From Bacillota bacterium (GTDB lineage: Bacteria; Bacillota; Clostridia; Christensenellales; Aristaeellaceae): a stretch of 6,108 nucleotides of DNA. This document shows, piece after piece, positions 1 through 5,754 of the stretch; position 1 is the stretch's first letter; every line of letters begins with the position of its first letter. A program made the translations under genes and the position numbers. The DNA lies in assembly GCA_019137115.1 (NCBI GenBank), contig JAGVSV010000154.1, positions 1 to 6,108 on the forward strand, given 5' to 3'. The notes below the pieces were generated by a model. It saw nothing but the letters and a program-made list of their open reading frames with translations, was not told where the DNA came from and made no database searches.

Positions 1-2
1 CC

Positions 3-512
3 ACGCCTGCGGATAACGTCTCGCTCGTGCTTGCGCTGACCGACGCGCTGGGCATCCCCAGGGCAACCGCGCTGTCCGGCATGCGCCTGGCACAGGCGGA
101 CGCCGGGATGGCGGGGCCGTTTCAGATAGGCAAATGCACCGTGATCAACGCGTTTGCGGTCAACGATGTGCCTTCCTTCCAGGACGTGCTGGCCAACCTG
201 CAGCAAGAGGAACGCGCGGTGTACGCGCTGTTCAACCACCGCGCCGACCGGATGTACCGCCTGCCGATATTTGCCGAGGCGCTGGCGAAATCTGGCGTGC
301 CCTTTCGCGCCATTGGCGTCACGGGGGATCAGCCCAAGTTTGCGGCGCGCACCTTCGCGCGCCGCACGGGCATCCCCGCCTTGCCGGTGCCCGAACCCAA
401 AGAATGGCTGCGCACAATCGCCCAGGAGGACTGCGTGCTGCTATGCTTCGGCAACATCAAGGGTCAGGGGCTGTATTTGATCAACTTCCTGAGGGAGGGG
501 AACCATGCTTGA
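3..512 (+). CDS. pgsB: PgsB/CapB, poly-gamma-glutamate synthase ligase subunit (C-terminal part, 5' truncated)
   Basis: This is the C-terminal 169 residues of a PgsB/CapB-type enzyme. The family is a Mur-ligase-like, ATP-dependent amide ligase that adds glutamate to the gamma-carboxyl end of a growing PGA chain at the inner membrane face. The reading frame is open from the window edge, and the ATP-binding N-terminal half (family length is about 390 residues) lies outside. Visible signs are the C-terminal Mur-ligase-like segment with NAFAVND (bases 147-167), which matches the family's NGFAAND block, then FNHRADR (231-251), matching the family's N-x-R-x-D-R block. A late glycine motif FGNIKGQG matches the family's GNxxGxG ending. 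The stop codon overlaps the start of pgsC by 8 bases, the usual pgsB-pgsC arrangement. Identification rests on these motifs together with the neighbouring pgsC and pgsW. Confidence 0.9.
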   Translation, partial: TPADNVSLVLALTDALGIPRATALSGMRLAQADAGMAGPFQIGKCTVINAFAVNDVPSFQDVLANLQQEERAVYALFNHRADRMYRLPIFAEALAKSGVPFRAIGVTGDQPKFAARTFARRTGIPALPVPEPKEWLRTIAQEDCVLLCFGNIKGQGLYLINFLREGNHA

Positions 513-948
513 CGCCGCGATTGCTTTGAGCGTGCTGCTGGGGCTTATCTATACCGAAATAACGGGCATGCTCACCGGCGGGCTGGTGTCGGCCGGGTAC
601 TTCGCGCTGTTTGTGCAGCAACCCGCCCGGATCGGGGCGACGCTGGCTTTTTCGGGTTTGATTTGGCTGGCCATGCGCGCGCTGTCTGTGCGCGTGATCC
701 TGTATGGCCGCAGACGCTTTGCACTGACCGTGGCGCTCAGTTTCGTCGCGTGGTTTCTGGCGGAGCGCTTTTTGCTGCCGTTCATCCAGCTGCCTGCCGA
801 TGTGCGCGTTGTGGGCCGCATCATCCCGGGGCTGATCGCCAATGACATGCTGCGCCAGGGCTTCTGGCGCACGCTGCTTTCGGTTGTATTGGTCGCCCTG
901 GTCGTATGGCTGCTGCTGGCGCTGGGCACGGCGCTGGGCTCGCCATGA
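505..948 (+). CDS. pgsC: PgsC/CapC, poly-gamma-glutamate biosynthesis membrane protein
   Basis: A complete 147-residue, highly hydrophobic protein, close to the roughly 149 residues of Bacillus PgsC. In the family it forms the membrane part of the PGA synthase with PgsB and is needed for polymerisation or export; its exact chemistry is not settled. Roughly four to five membrane segments are visible (about residues 3-20, 24-37, 43-64, 72-94 and 120-143). Family signatures include Glu18 with GG at 25-26 in the N-terminal region, YGRRRF at 67-72, and the hallmark block GRIIPGLIANDMLRQG at 104-119. The ATG at 505 is chosen because the purine-rich ribosome binding site GAGGGAGGGG (491-500) lies 4 bases upstream. 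The start overlaps the end of pgsB by 8 bases and the stop overlaps pgsW by 4, so the three are translationally coupled. Confidence 0.95.
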   Translation: MLDAAIALSVLLGLIYTEITGMLTGGLVSAGYFALFVQQPARIGATLAFSGLIWLAMRALSVRVILYGRRRFALTVALSFVAWFLAERFLLPFIQLPADVRVVGRIIPGLIANDMLRQGFWRTLLSVVLVALVVWLLLALGTALGSP

Positions 949-2033
949 AGGAGCTGCGCCCGCGCGCGGGCAAGATACCGCTTGTTCGCCTGGCGGTCAT
1001 CTGCTGTGGGCTGGTCGTCGGCGTGGCGCTCACGCTGCTTACGCGCGGCACCGCGCTCCGCCCGGATTACGATGTGATGTTGGCCGCCGCTCAAAAGATG
1101 CAGCAGACGGAGCGCGCGCTGACCGGCATGATCACCGATCAGGGCATCGCCCTGGAGCCCGAGGACATCAACCGCACCGGTCTGATCGGGCCGCAGTGGT
1201 CGCCGCTGACGTCCTCCCTGGGCGTGCTGGAGGCCAAGCGCACATCGCTCAACCCCAATTTCGCCGCCTTGCTGGCGGCATACTATCGTGATGCGGGGCT
1301 GAAGCCCAGTGACGCCATCGCCGTGGGGCTGAGCGGTTCGTTCCCCGGCTTGGGATTAGCCGCGCTTTCAGCGGCGGATGTGATGGGTTTGGAGGCGCGG
1401 GTCATCGCCAGCTACGGGTCGTCCATGTACGGCGGCTCCCGGCCGGAGATGACCACCATCCGGATGCTCAAGTTCCTGTCCGAACAGGGGCTTCTCTCGT
1501 TTGACATGCTGGCGGTTTCGCCGGGCGGCGAGGGCGACCAGGGGCACAACCCCTACTGGGAGGATGCCCGTTCGGTCGTGCTGACGCTGGCAGAGGAGGA
1601 CGGCTACCCGTTGCTAGATGAGCCTGACCTTGCCGCCAACATCGAAAAGCGCATAGCGCTGTACGGCAAGGATGTCAAAGCCTTTGTAAATGTGGGCGGC
1701 GCGCTTGCCAACCTGGGGGCCGAGGGGATGTCGCTGACTGTGCGGCCGGGGCTTACGCGCACGCTGGACACCATGCCGGACAGCCCGGTGCGCGGCGCCA
1801 TGCTGGAGCATCTGGCACATGGCGTACCGGTCATCCACCTGCTCAATGTGCGCGCGCTGGCGCTGGATAACGGCATGCCCTATGACCCCGTGCCGCTGCC
1901 CAAGCCGGGGGAGGGAGGCGTATACCTGCGGGAAACGATGTCCCCCTGGCCGGCGCTGGTCGCCCTGACCTTGTCCGCCATCCTGTTGGCAACCGGCTTC
2001 CCCCGCCGCCATGCAAAAAAGCAGGACGCCTGA
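945..2033 (+). CDS. pgsW: PgsW, poly-gamma-glutamate system protein
   Basis: A 362-residue protein of the 'poly-gamma-glutamate system protein' (PgsW) family, which accompanies pgsB and pgsC in many Firmicutes in place of, or in addition to, pgsA. Its biochemical role is not established. It has an N-terminal membrane anchor at about residues 12-33, a large extracytoplasmic domain, and a second hydrophobic segment at about 336-351 followed by the basic tail RRHAKK. Recognisable blocks are GPQWSPLTSSLG (82-93), KRTSLNPNFAALL (98-110), GLSGSFPGL (128-136), the glycine-rich GSSMYGG (158-164) and VNVGGALANLG (248-258). I chose ATG 945, which overlaps the pgsC stop in an ATGA arrangement; a longer in-frame start at 906 has no ribosome binding site and lies within pgsC. 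The 3' end overlaps the terminator of the convergent operon. Confidence 0.9.
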   Translation: MKELRPRAGKIPLVRLAVICCGLVVGVALTLLTRGTALRPDYDVMLAAAQKMQQTERALTGMITDQGIALEPEDINRTGLIGPQWSPLTSSLGVLEAKRTSLNPNFAALLAAYYRDAGLKPSDAIAVGLSGSFPGLGLAALSAADVMGLEARVIASYGSSMYGGSRPEMTTIRMLKFLSEQGLLSFDMLAVSPGGEGDQGHNPYWEDARSVVLTLAEEDGYPLLDEPDLAANIEKRIALYGKDVKAFVNVGGALANLGAEGMSLTVRPGLTRTLDTMPDSPVRGAMLEHLAHGVPVIHLLNVRALALDNGMPYDPVPLPKPGEGGVYLRETMSPWPALVALTLSAILLATGFPRRHAKKQDA

Positions 2034-2039
2034 GCGCCC
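2015..2039 (-). terminator. Intrinsic terminator of the oadB/oadG-like operon
   Basis: Read on the minus strand, the sequence forms GGGCGC-TCAG-GCGTCC (2039 to 2024), a 6-bp stem with one G-U pair and a 4-base loop. After three bases comes a run of six T (2020-2015). It begins 24 bases past the stop codon of the 43-residue gene and overlaps the end of convergent pgsW, including its stop codon at 2031-2033. The stem is short but GC-rich, so termination is likely though unproven. Confidence 0.55.
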
Positions 2040-2048
2040 CGCTTGCAT

Positions 2049-2078
2049 CGGCATATGCCGGGTTTATTCCTCTTTTTC
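2049..2078 (+). terminator. Possible weak terminator of the pgs operon
   Basis: A perfect 12-bp palindrome, CGGCATATGCCG (2049-2060), could fold as a 4-bp stem with an ATAT loop. It is followed by GG and an interrupted T-rich stretch reaching about 2078. It lies 15 bases after the pgsW stop and runs into the end of the convergent 43-residue gene. The stem is too short for a confident call, but no better + strand terminator is visible after pgsW. Confidence 0.25.
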
Positions 2079-2195
2079 CTTCGCGCCGATCTTCTGCAGA
2101 GTTCGGATGGTCACATAGAACAGCGTCAGCACCAGAAACACGCCGGCCAGGCCCAGCGCCGAGATATACAGTCCGTCAACAAATCCCAGGTTCAT
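2064..2195 (-). CDS. OadG-related small membrane subunit of a Na+-pump decarboxylase (43 residues)
   Basis: A 43-residue open reading frame starting MNLGFVDGLYISALG, with one hydrophobic segment (about residues 9-30, including LAGVFLVLTLFYV) and a charged tail ending KIGAKEKEE. This is the layout of the gamma subunits of Na+-translocating decarboxylases (OadG), which have one N-terminal membrane helix and assemble the beta and alpha subunits. Here it is reduced to little more than the helix. It sits 13 bases downstream of oadB on the same strand. Its strong ribosome binding site AAGGAGGG (2210-2203, 7 bases before the ATG) overlaps the oadB stop codon, which strongly supports real, coupled translation. 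It lacks the Pro/Ala-rich linker and zinc-binding C-terminus of classical OadG. The family assignment rests on topology, context and general similarity, so the name is less certain than the gene's reality. Confidence 0.8.
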   Translation of the reverse strand: MNLGFVDGLYISALGLAGVFLVLTLFYVTIRTLQKIGAKEKEE

Positions 2196-2202
2196 TCGTG
2201 CA

Positions 2203-2210
2203 CCCTCCTT
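2203..2210 (-). promoter_or_regulatory. Ribosome binding site fused to the oadB stop codon
   Basis: On the minus strand the oadB stop TAA (2211-2209) runs directly into AAGGAGGG, the binding site for the 43-residue gene 7 bases ahead of its ATG. This arrangement favours termination-reinitiation by the same ribosome and so a tied ratio of the two membrane subunits. Confidence 0.75.
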
Positions 2211-3420
2211 ATTTGATCAGCATCGACACGAGCGTAATGATCAGACCGCCCGCCACGACCGAGCCCAGCTGGCCGGCCACGTTGGCGCTGGTTGCCTGCA
2301 TCAGGATAAAGTTGTAGGGGTCCTCATCCTTGGCCATCTTCTGGATGACCCGGGCACTCATCGGGAAGGCCGAGATGCCTGCCGCGCCGATCATCGGGTT
2401 TACCTTGTTTTTGCGGAAGATGTTCAGGAACTTGGCAAACAGCACGCCGCCTGCCGTGTCAAACACAAACGCGAACAAGCCCAGGAGCATGATCAGCGCC
2501 GTGTCCCAGCGCAGGAAGTTCTGCGCCACCATCGTGGAACCGATCGAGATGCCCAGCAGGATGGTGACCAGGTTGGCCAGCTCGTTCTGCGCGGTTTTGG
2601 ACAGCCGCTCCAGCACCCCGCACTCGCGGATCAGGTTGCCGAACATCAAGGAGCCGATCAGCGGCGCGCTCATGGGCACGATGATGCCCGCGACCAGCGT
2701 GACGATGATCGGGAACAGGATCAGGGCGACCTTGGGTGCGCGGCTCTCGTGGTACTCCATGCGGATCATCCGCTCTTCGCGGGTGGTCAGCGCCTTGATG
2801 ACCGGCGGCTGGATCACCGGCACCAGCGACATATAGCTGTACGCCGCCACCGAGATCGGAGCCATAAACTCGCGCAGGTCAAAGTGGTTGGCCACGTACA
2901 ACGTGGTGGGCCCGTCCGCAGCCCCGATAATGCCGATGGCGGAGGCCAGGCGGAAGACCAGGTTGCTGTCGGCTGCCTGATGGGCGGGCAGAACAAACGG
3001 CAACAGTACGATGGACAGCAGGAACGTGGCAAAGATGCCAAACTGCGCCGCCGCGCCAAAGAAAATCATCGAAGGATCCTTCATCAGCGGGGAAAAGTCG
3101 ATCATGGCGCCCACCGCGATAAAGATCAGCACCGGAAACAGCTCGTTGCGGATGCCCGCCTCAAATAGCACCGTCAGGAAGCCCGGCTCCGCGGCCGTGC
3201 CCAGCGCCGAGGGCATCATCGTCTCCAGCACCGGCGGCAAATTGGCCAGGATCGCGCCAAAGCCGATGGGCAGCAGCAGCGCCGGCTCATAGTCCTTCTT
3301 AATCGCCAGATAGATCAGCGTGCCCGCTATGACAAACATCACCAGCGTCTTGAGCCCCTCCGCCGTGAAAAGATACGACACGCCGGAGAACAGGTTGCCC
3401 AGGATTCCCGATAAGTCCAT
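2209..3420 (-). CDS. oadB: Na+-translocating decarboxylase beta subunit (OadB/GcdB/MmdB family)
   Basis: A 403-residue polytopic membrane protein of the family that couples decarboxylation of carboxybiotin to Na+ export in oxaloacetate, methylmalonyl-CoA and glutaconyl-CoA decarboxylases. Key motifs are present. GAADGPT at 166-172 contains Asp169, equivalent to the Na+-binding Asp203 of the Klebsiella enzyme. The block NPMIGAAGISAFPMSAR at 341-357 keeps Asn341, Gly345, Ser350 and Arg357 at the spacing of Klebsiella Asn373, Gly377, Ser382 and Arg389. Other family blocks are GFGAILANLPP (53-63), GAMIDFSPL (104-112) and PVIQPPVIKALTT (201-213). The length is normal and it looks functional. ATG 3420 is chosen because GGGAGGG (3434-3428) lies 7 bases upstream. 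No carboxyltransferase or biotin-carrier gene is nearby, so the substrate cannot be told; the symbol denotes the family. Confidence 0.95.
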   Translation of the reverse strand: MDLSGILGNLFSGVSYLFTAEGLKTLVMFVIAGTLIYLAIKKDYEPALLLPIGFGAILANLPPVLETMMPSALGTAAEPGFLTVLFEAGIRNELFPVLIFIAVGAMIDFSPLMKDPSMIFFGAAAQFGIFATFLLSIVLLPFVLPAHQAADSNLVFRLASAIGIIGAADGPTTLYVANHFDLREFMAPISVAAYSYMSLVPVIQPPVIKALTTREERMIRMEYHESRAPKVALILFPIIVTLVAGIIVPMSAPLIGSLMFGNLIRECGVLERLSKTAQNELANLVTILLGISIGSTMVAQNFLRWDTALIMLLGLFAFVFDTAGGVLFAKFLNIFRKNKVNPMIGAAGISAFPMSARVIQKMAKDEDPYNFILMQATSANVAGQLGSVVAGGLIITLVSMLIK

Positions 3421-3450
3421 GGTTGATCCCTCCCAGTCATATTGGCGCAG

Positions 3451-3465
3451 AAGGCAAGTCGCCTT
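3451..3465 (-). promoter_or_regulatory. Hairpin in the oadB leader
   Basis: The predicted 80-base leader of oadB contains a perfect 5-bp inverted repeat, AAGGC with GCCTT, around a 5-base loop. It lies 16 bases upstream of the ribosome binding site. No riboswitch class is recognisable. The stem is modest and could be incidental. Confidence 0.25.
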
Positions 3466-3506
3466 TTCCGCCGCGCACCAAGAACCCACGCGGCCGCAGC
3501 GTGCCC

Positions 3507-3535
3507 ATTATACGGCGCAACGCCGATACTTTCAA
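3507..3535 (-). promoter_or_regulatory. Sigma-A-type promoter of oadB
   Basis: On the minus strand there is a -35 hexamer TTGAAA (3535-3530, five of six consensus), a 17-base spacer and a perfect -10 hexamer TATAAT (3512-3507). The predicted transcription start is near 3500, giving an 80-base leader before the ATG at 3420. The spacer contains the perfect inverted repeat CGGCG-TTG-CGCCG (3525-3513) directly against the -10, which could be an operator. It is divergent from the promoter at 3624-3629. Confidence 0.8.
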
Positions 3536-3602
3536 GGGTGCGGCGGCAGGGATATCAAGCTTCATCACGTTATATGGGCGTACCCAGCATGTCCCGCAGG
3601 CG

Positions 3603-3629
3603 TTCAGCAAGCCCCGGTGCGGGTATAAT
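3603..3629 (+). promoter_or_regulatory. Promoter of the SH3-domain protein gene
   Basis: A perfect -10 hexamer TATAAT lies at 3624-3629. The -35 is weak: TTCAGC at 3603-3608 with a short 15-base spacer is the nearest match, so an activator or another sigma factor may be needed. The inverted repeat CCCG-GTG-CGGG (3613-3623) abuts the -10. The predicted transcription start near 3636 falls within the ribosome binding site AGGAGGT, giving a leader of only about 14 bases. Confidence 0.6.
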
Positions 3630-3649
3630 GATTCAGGAGGTGTTGTTCA

Positions 3650-4378
3650 ATGAAACATACTTTACGTTTTCTGGCATTGGTGCTAGTGTTGGCGCTGGCC
3701 GTCCCTGGCCTGGCGCTGGCCTCGTCCTACGTGGGCGGCGACAACCGCGGGCAGGGCCCGGTATTCAACCGCGCGATTGTGCTGGCTTCCCGCGTGACCA
3801 TGCGCGATCAGCCGTCCTACCAGGGAAAAACCATCACCCGCATCAACGGCGGCAGCCAGGTTTCCCTGATCAGCGACGCGAACGGCTGGGTGCAAGCCAC
3901 CTATGTGGATGACAAGGGCAACAGCTACACCGGCTATCTGCGCGATGTGTACCTGGCCAAAAACCCTGTGGTGCTCACCTTGCGGCAAAGCGGCGTGGCC
4001 GCGCTGGCTGCGCCCGACCCGAACTCCAAGCACGTGGGGGATTTGCCGCGCTATACCGTGCTGCCGGTCATCGGCACGTGGAACAACTACTACATCGTCA
4101 GCCTGCGCAACGCGTCCGCGTTCATCGACATGGGTGTGAAGGCCTGGACGGACACCGAGCTGGCCGTCTACCAGACGGGCTACGCGCTCAACCTGGTCAC
4201 CCTGCGCAAGACGCCGCTGTACACCGGCCCCGGAACGGATTGGCACAAGGTGGAGGACGCCGCCCAGGGCGCCACGCTGGTGGCCCTCGGCGCGCCCGAG
4301 AACGGCTGGTACCCGGTCAAGTACGACGAGAAATTCGTGGCTTTTGTCAACGGCGCGGACGTACAGCCGCCGCAATAG
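3650..4378 (+). CDS. Exported protein with three SH3-like (SH3b) repeats
   Basis: A 242-residue exported protein with no catalytic motif that I can see. Residues 1-25 form a Sec signal peptide: basic start, hydrophobic core LALVLVLALAV, and a cleavage site after ALA. No lipobox or sorting motif is present. The mature part reads as three bacterial SH3-like modules. The first is at about 42-104 (VTMRDQPSYQGKTITRINGG, then NGWVQATYV and GYLRDVYL). A degenerate second is at about 106-160 (TLRQSGVAALAAPD, then IGTWNNYYIVS). The third is at about 177-238 (VTLRKTPLYTGPGTDWHKV, then ENGWYPVKY and FVNGADV). Such modules usually bind cell-wall peptides or act as protein adaptors. The ATG has a strong AGGAGGT site (3635-3641) 8 bases upstream. 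The gene is single, with its own promoter and terminator, and precedes another SH3-containing envelope protein. Its role is unknown; wall binding is an inference. Confidence 0.85.
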   Translation: MKHTLRFLALVLVLALAVPGLALASSYVGGDNRGQGPVFNRAIVLASRVTMRDQPSYQGKTITRINGGSQVSLISDANGWVQATYVDDKGNSYTGYLRDVYLAKNPVVLTLRQSGVAALAAPDPNSKHVGDLPRYTVLPVIGTWNNYYIVSLRNASAFIDMGVKAWTDTELAVYQTGYALNLVTLRKTPLYTGPGTDWHKVEDAAQGATLVALGAPENGWYPVKYDEKFVAFVNGADVQPPQ

Positions 4379-4394
4379 GCAGTCCCTGCCTGCC

Positions 4395-4420
4395 GCCGCC
4401 CCAGGTGGGCGGCTTTTTTT
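4395..4420 (+). terminator. Intrinsic terminator after the SH3-domain protein gene
   Basis: GCCGCCC (4395-4401) pairs perfectly with GGGCGGC (4407-4413) around a 5-base loop and is followed directly by seven T (4414-4420). It begins 17 bases after the stop codon, so the next gene depends on its own promoter. Confidence 0.92.
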
Positions 4421-4471
4421 ATCCATCATGAAACAAACCGGGCCATTTGCGCGTCTATTGAGGTAAGGACG

Positions 4472-4501
4472 TTGGCAGGCGGAACACATGCCTGCTATAC
4501 T
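4472..4501 (+). promoter_or_regulatory. Promoter of the transpeptidase-CapA gene with candidate operator
   Basis: The -35 TTGGCA (4472-4477), an 18-base spacer and the -10 TATACT (4496-4501) preceded by TGC form an extended -10 promoter. The predicted start is near 4508, leaving a leader of about 14 bases. A perfect inverted repeat GCAGGC-N9-GCCTGC (4475-4495) fills the region between the two hexamers, overlapping the end of the -35 and touching the -10. A protein bound there would block RNA polymerase. Confidence 0.7.
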
Positions 4502-4521
4502 GGCCGCGAAAGGATGTGCCC

Positions 4522-5754
4522 ATGCGTACGACTCGGATTGCTCTTTTGCTTTGCTTTCTTATGTGCCTGCCGTTGTTTGGCGCTGCGGAAACCCCTGGCA
4601 TCGCCATCACCGCGCCGGGCACGGTGCGGGCTTATGGCGACAACCAACTGGTCGTGACCGTCCCTATGGACGGGCATCTGACCGTCACCTGGGCGCAGGA
4701 AAGCAGGACAGGCGCGGTTGTGGACAGCCTGGCAGTCCCCGCAGGCACGCACACGATTTCCTGGGACGCGCTGGCCGCGCACGGCGAACCCCTGCGCTCC
4801 GGCACGGTCACCTTGACTGCCGCCCTGGACGGCACGGATGTGCCCCCGGCCACAGCGCAAGCCAAGGTTGGATCGCCCGTGACCGCGCTGCAGTACGCGG
4901 TGCCGTCGCATGACGCAATCTACCCCGGCAATCCGTTGGATTACCATGTCTATTATCAGTTGTCGGCTGCGGGATCGCTGCGCGTGGCGCTCAATGACGC
5001 AACCGGCGCCGCCGTGCGTACCTGGAACCTGCAGCCCGGCGGGACGCAGGCCCGCACCTTCCAGTTTGACGGCACCATCGGCGGCAAAACGTTGCCTGCG
5101 GGTGAATACACCCTCTCCTTCCAGGCAAACGAGCGGCAGGAACCGGTTGTGCTGCCGGTGGTCATGGCGGCGGAAACCATCGCTCCGTCTCCGGTTTCGG
5201 TGACCGACCCGTCCGCGTTCCTGCCCAAGTCTGATGCGGACGGGGACATCTGGGCCGCGCTGGTCGCCCCGCTGACGGTGGTGAACATCGGCGCCACCTC
5301 GCACCAGCCCATCAAGGACGCCGATGGCAACACGGTGGGCAGCGTGCATGGGCAGACAGCGGGGCTGCGTGTCCATACGGTGGACGACGACGGGCTGGCC
5401 TACGTCAGCGGCTGGCGCACCGAGGACGGCGAGCCGGTCGAAGGGTACGTCCCCGTACAGAAGCTCAAGGTGGTTGCGCCCAACCCGCGCTATGGCGTGG
5501 TGATCGACAAGCGTGCGCAGACGCTGACTGTCTATGAAAACGGGGCGAAATTGGGCAGCATGGCCATCAGCACCGGCAAGCCCACGCCCGACAAGCTGTT
5601 CCGGGAAACCCCGGCTGGCGCCTACCTGACCGAAAAACGCACCGCTCCGTTTGACAGCGAAGGCTATCGCTATGAATTCCCAATCCGCATTGACGGCGGC
5701 AACCTGATCCACCAGATTGGCTGGACGCGTAGCGGCGGCTTTGCCGAAACCTGA
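4522..5754 (+). CDS. L,D-transpeptidase (YkuD)-CapA multidomain envelope protein, frameshifted and truncated
   Basis: As written, this encodes 410 residues ending at a stop created by a 47-bp duplication. Residues 1 to about 21 form a signal peptide. Two FlgD-like Ig modules follow, at about 25-105 (with GTHTISWDAL) and 118-205 (with AVRTWNL and LPAGEYTLSF). An SH3-like region lies at about 246-318. The YkuD L,D-transpeptidase domain starts at about 324 (YGVVIDKRAQTLTVYENG) and contains GNLIHQIGW with the conserved His397. YkuD enzymes form 3-3 peptidoglycan cross-links or attach proteins to diaminopimelate, using a Cys nucleophile. That Cys lies in SHGCVRM, beyond the stop and in another frame, so the product as written would be catalytically dead. 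ATG 4522 is preferred over GTG 4516 because AAAGGA (4509-4514) is 7 bases before the ATG but only 1 before the GTG. The gene follows a terminator and has its own promoter. Confidence 0.85.
   Translation: MRTTRIALLLCFLMCLPLFGAAETPGIAITAPGTVRAYGDNQLVVTVPMDGHLTVTWAQESRTGAVVDSLAVPAGTHTISWDALAAHGEPLRSGTVTLTAALDGTDVPPATAQAKVGSPVTALQYAVPSHDAIYPGNPLDYHVYYQLSAAGSLRVALNDATGAAVRTWNLQPGGTQARTFQFDGTIGGKTLPAGEYTLSFQANERQEPVVLPVVMAAETIAPSPVSVTDPSAFLPKSDADGDIWAALVAPLTVVNIGATSHQPIKDADGNTVGSVHGQTAGLRVHTVDDDGLAYVSGWRTEDGEPVEGYVPVQKLKVVAPNPRYGVVIDKRAQTLTVYENGAKLGSMAISTGKPTPDKLFRETPAGAYLTEKRTAPFDSEGYRYEFPIRIDGGNLIHQIGWTRSGGFAET

Noticed and set aside
918..942. Near-perfect short tandem GGCGCTGGGC(A/T)C at the end of pgsC.
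   Set aside because: It encodes a simple Ala-Leu-Gly run in a hydrophobic C-terminus; codon bias and amino-acid composition explain it.
906..944. Earlier in-frame start for pgsW at 906.
   Set aside because: It lies inside pgsC without a binding site; the ATGA overlap at 945 is typical of coupled genes and gives a normal N-terminal anchor.
2330..3292. Several + strand frames opposite oadB.
   Set aside because: They are shadows of a well-supported membrane protein gene; their translations are Arg/Ser-rich and have no domains.
3421..3489. Upstream GTG start at 3489 extending oadB by 23 residues.
   Set aside because: It has no ribosome binding site and the extension does not look like the family's N-terminus, whereas ATG 3420 has GGGAGGG 7 bases upstream.
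3421..3649. Possible small gene or RNA gene in the divergent intergenic region.
   Set aside because: The overlapping frames have no family resemblance or binding sites, and the region is accounted for by two divergent promoters and the oadB leader. No tRNA, CRISPR or insertion sequence signature is visible here or elsewhere in the window.
3683..4489. A 268-codon minus-strand frame opposite the SH3-domain gene.
   Set aside because: It is low-complexity, without family features, and runs through the terminator and promoter region of the + strand genes.
4516..4521. GTG start at 4516 for the transpeptidase gene.
   Set aside because: It is one base from AAAGGA, too close to work; ATG 4522 has proper spacing.
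5733..5754. Programmed ribosomal frameshift rescuing the transpeptidase frame.
   Set aside because: A -1 shift would be needed here, but no slippery heptamer is present, and the product would carry a 16-residue duplication in the active-site region. The exact DNA duplication explains the break more simply.
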